DNA of 64,000 bases, from positions 11,991,501 to 12,055,500 of the forward strand of contig CM063290.1 of assembly GCA_032173965.1 (NCBI GenBank), written 5' to 3'. The stretch comes from Sitta carolinensis. Taxonomy: Eukaryota; Chordata; Aves; Passeriformes; Sittidae. The notes below the pieces were generated by a model. It ran no database searches, was not told where the DNA came from, and saw nothing but the letters and a program-made list of their open reading frames with translations. The translations under genes and the position numbers were made by a program. Shown piece after piece: positions 61,030 to 64,000 of this stretch; the first letter of the stretch is position 1, and each line of letters begins with the position of its first letter.

Positions 61030-61120
61030 TACAATCCCAGCCTTTCAGATTGGGGAACAGAGCTGGGAGCCTGGTGAGATAAAGCTGCTTTGTGATGCCA
61101 GTGCTTTTGTCATGCATCGA
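61030..61120 (-). mobile_element. Possible MIR SINE relic
   Basis: 'aatcccagcctttcagattgggga' (split by a few mismatches) followed by 'gagataaagctgctt' follows the reverse-complement MIR order 'tatccccattttacagatgggga ... gaggttaagtgactt'. Agreement is patchy. Confidence 0.33.
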
Positions 61121-63447
61121 GGCTGCCAATACAATTGCAAGGTCCCTTATCAAGTGCTTAGCCCAACCTCCAAGTCTGGGGCCAGAAGGCAGAGAGGCTG
61201 CCTAGGAAAGCTCAGGGAGATGGGGGACATGGCTATCAGGCCTTTCTGTTGCCCTGAAAAATGGAAAACTGGGCAAGTTTCAAGAATGGAGAAAAGATGA
61301 TGAATGGATGGTCCTGGACTATGTTGACTTCTAAATTTGGGCACAGGTAACCTTCTCAGGCTTCTGCCTGAGCATAGGTGCTGCTCCCCCTGATCGCCAC
61401 CCCAGAACCTGCCTTTTCTGAGGTCCCCATGCAGCTGATGCAGAGCTGGGAGCACCAAGAGACCAGTGCCTGTGAGTCATGGGCAGGAACACAGTAAACT
61501 GGGGTGCTCCAGTGTGAGCAGGGATGTGGTTTTTTCCGCCTTACAAAACATTTGTCACTATGGAGTATGACTTTTACACATACCACGTGTCATCAGGCTT
61601 TTGCTCCCTGATCCACACCTTCAACCCTGAGCTCAGTTCATCTGTGTTCAGCTGCCTTTAGTTTTAATTATCCTGCAAATGACAGCCTCTCTCCAAGGCT
61701 CCTGCCACCATCCTGGCTGAGACCTAAGGAGGAGCCTGGGTCTGGGCTCTGGAATGACATTTGGAGCAGTAGCAACGTTTGAACACAATGGTATTTCCTT
61801 CTGAGAGAAAAAAAAAAAAAAAGACCCTTCAGCTTGTTTTCTCTCCCCCATGCCCCCCTCCTGGAGGAGATATTGCCAAGGCTCACAGATGGGATCGTTT
61901 ACAGTTTCCTTTTGAGCTGCCTTGGCCCTTTCAGGTTTTGTTTATTCGAGCTGAGCTGTCAAACAGGGGAGGGTGGGTTGGGGAAGGCCTCCCTTCCATA
62001 TTCTGATTTGGATTGTGGTTGCTTAAATTCCCCATCTGACAGAAGATGATTGATGAGAACGATGTGGCTGTAAACCTGGGAGGCTTTGGAGACCAGGCAG
62101 CTCTGCTCTTTGCAGGGCCTTAAATCCCAGTTGTCAGAGCAATGTGGGGAATGGCATCCCAAGGTAATTACAAACCAACAACAGGAAAAGCCACTGGCAA
62201 TGGCAGGCGCTCCAGCCATGAAATGGCTGGAGAGGCAGTTGGGGTTGTTTTGGTTTACTTTGCTTGTGAAAACACGCACACATGGTCCTAAGCTGAGGTC
62301 AAAATATGCTTACAAAAAACAGGATCTAGAAAGGATGGGGAGAGACAAGACACAGCAAAAAAAAAAATTGCCTGGAATGTTTCTCGAAGAGCTGGGGAGC
62401 ACCCCAGAGAGAAGGAAGTCATTGCTACATGCAAAATCTTTGGCAATTATCCTGGCAGCAATGGGATAAATACACCCGTAGGAGCATGAAACCAGCTGGG
62501 ACAGTGCAGGTCTACCCTGATGGCCAGTGGTTCCCACAGCTTCCTCTCCTGCAAGCAGCTCTCACTGCACAAGTGCCAGCCTCAGTTTCTCCAAACCAAG
62601 CCTTGGAGGGAAAGGAGAGGAGATGGATGAGAAGGTGAAATCCCTGTTTGATTCATGGGCCCAGGAGGCAAAGATGGGAGGCATGAGATGCCATCACATG
62701 TGAATCAGAATGGTGGCCCTGCCCCAAGTGCATGACTTGATCAGCAAAGATCTTCAGGAGACATGTACGGGGAAGCTGAACTTTAATCTCGTCTGGCACA
62801 TGTGCTAGCAATGGCTTTCAGTAAAAAGGATTCATCAGCATCTTCTGTCATGCCTGATTCAGGCAGGTCAACACTGCCAAGGAAGGGCACAGGGCTGGAT
62901 GGGGTGGGGATGCCTGTGCCCATGCTGATAGCTCCTACCCTGGGCACTGGGCCACAGTTTCTCCTTTCCAAAGAGGACAGTGAATACAGACTGGCAGCAA
63001 TTTTCACTGCTGCTGCTGCTGAACAGACATGTCCTGGTGTTAGATTTGCTGGACTGCAGGGTATGTGACCTGAGTTAGGTCTCCAAAGCTGTAAGCACCT
63101 GGGGGCCTTTGGACTGGAAATTTAACAAAGCCTGAGCTAGAAACTCAGGGTGAAACAAAGCCCTAAACTAGATACACTTTAAGAGTAGCAGCTCCAGTTA
63201 GACTGGCTGACTCTGCAGGGCTGGGATAGGAAGGAGGGGATTTCCCCTCCCTTCCCCTGTGCTGCTGGTTTAAATCCAACCACAACTGAGCAGTAAATAA
63301 GAGTTACCACCCGGCAGCTGCTGGATGACCTGTGTGCAGTGAGTCACTGAGCTCTGGCCACACAGCCCTGCAGACATCAGCAGCAGAGGATTCCTGGGCT
63401 GAAAAGTGCATTTTCTTTGGGAATGTGCCCTCATTTGTGTGAGCCCT
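61121..63447. other. Unique non-coding DNA
   Basis: An A15 run lies at 61808-61822 and an A11 run near 62357. A short CTG run (four units) is at about 63010. The block 61860-61960 has a complex, CpG-containing texture. No gene is supported. Confidence 0.4.
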
Positions 63448-63565
63448 GCAGCACTCTCTGTGCACCAGTGCTGCAGAGGCATCCTGGGATGAATTGATGT
63501 ACACCAGCGCTGCAAACACATCCCAAAACTCAGCAGTCTCTGCCCACCAGTGCTGTGCCACCAGC
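63448..63565. repeat. Degenerate tandem repeat, period about 40 bp
   Basis: 'caccagtgctgc' or a close variant recurs at 63463, 63502 and 63545, and the following 15-20 bases of the first two copies ('gaggcatcctggga' and 'aacacatcccaaaa') are similar. Preceding 'ctctctgtg' and 'gtctctgcc' also correspond. The array is old and diverged. Confidence 0.4.
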
Positions 63566-64000
63566 ACAACAGCCAGCATCCGTGCATTGCAGCTCAGCCA
63601 TTGGGATATGTGGGGCCAGTGGCAGAACAGTGCCAAGTGGGACCATGTAACTGGAACAGCCATGGTTAAAGGGGAGCCAGCGCCTTGTAACTCTGCTGAG
63701 TTATCTGTGATCAGCAAAAGAGAGTCGTGGTGCTGTGGCAGGTCAGCCTGAGCCTGTAGCAGCTTGGGCACATTCATAACTGCCTTGGTGACACTGGGTT
63801 ACTCATGTGGGACAGGGTAAATGTTTGAATACAGGGAGGATGCTAAATATCTGACAATTTCCCAGTGTCTCATGGACCTGATAAACAGGGGGATTCGAGC
63901 AGATGTTTGAAGGGCAGAGCAGACTTTTTCTGAGAACTTCCTCTCCTGGGTAGATAGGACAAAAAGGGAGTAAAGCCAAGCAAAAACACATGGCTGCTTA
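63566..64000. other. Unique non-coding DNA
   Basis: No gene, RNA gene or repeat is recognised up to the window end. Confidence 0.4.

Noticed and set aside
1..64000. CRISPR arrays, operons, insertion sequences, phage genes or a new multi-gene system
   Set aside because: The window is vertebrate-like non-coding DNA. No regularly spaced repeats, no gene strings and no bacterial signals are present.

Overview
The window looks like 64 kb of bird nuclear DNA that codes for no protein I can recognise. The best evidence for a bird is a 5'-truncated CR1 LINE at 4961-5884, with the octamer tail and reverse-transcriptase remnant typical of avian CR1. Low density of recognisable transposons, CpG depletion outside one sharp CpG island, and T- and G/T-rich tracts fit a bird, perhaps a songbird; that last step is inference. 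I found no convincing exon, rRNA, tRNA, CRISPR array or bacterial feature. The longest open frames (about 180-220 codons) have the length chance allows in 64 kb, show no family motif, and are treated as noise.

Layout. 1-5 kb: a probable ancient LINE 3' end (211-345), a 24-bp tandem repeat and a T25 run. 5-6 kb: the CR1 copy. 6-14 kb: unique sequence with a 29-bp near-perfect palindrome, a G/T-rich tract, a probable MIR relic and AT-rich sequence. 14.16-14.68 kb: a CpG island built around a 30-bp GC-rich minisatellite whose units alternate in two types, giving a 60-bp higher-order period. 15-25 kb: unique sequence with T runs, an uninterrupted A51 tract, two MIR-like relics and a second G/T tract. 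25.59-25.70 kb: two adjacent imperfect hairpins. 26-47 kb: mostly unique sequence with AT-rich blocks that read like conserved regulatory DNA. 47.74-47.89 kb: a third G/T tract with G-quadruplex potential. 53.2 kb: a probable L2-like LINE relic. 52-60 kb: several more AT-rich, homeodomain-motif-rich blocks. 61 kb: another possible MIR relic.

Taken together this is most like a gene desert or the inside of a very large intron, containing possible distal enhancers and one candidate unannotated promoter (the CpG island). No set of genes working together, and no new multi-gene system, can be supported. The items most worth checking are the CpG island with its higher-order minisatellite, the 29-bp palindrome, the paired hairpins, the recurrent G/T tracts and the candidate conserved elements.
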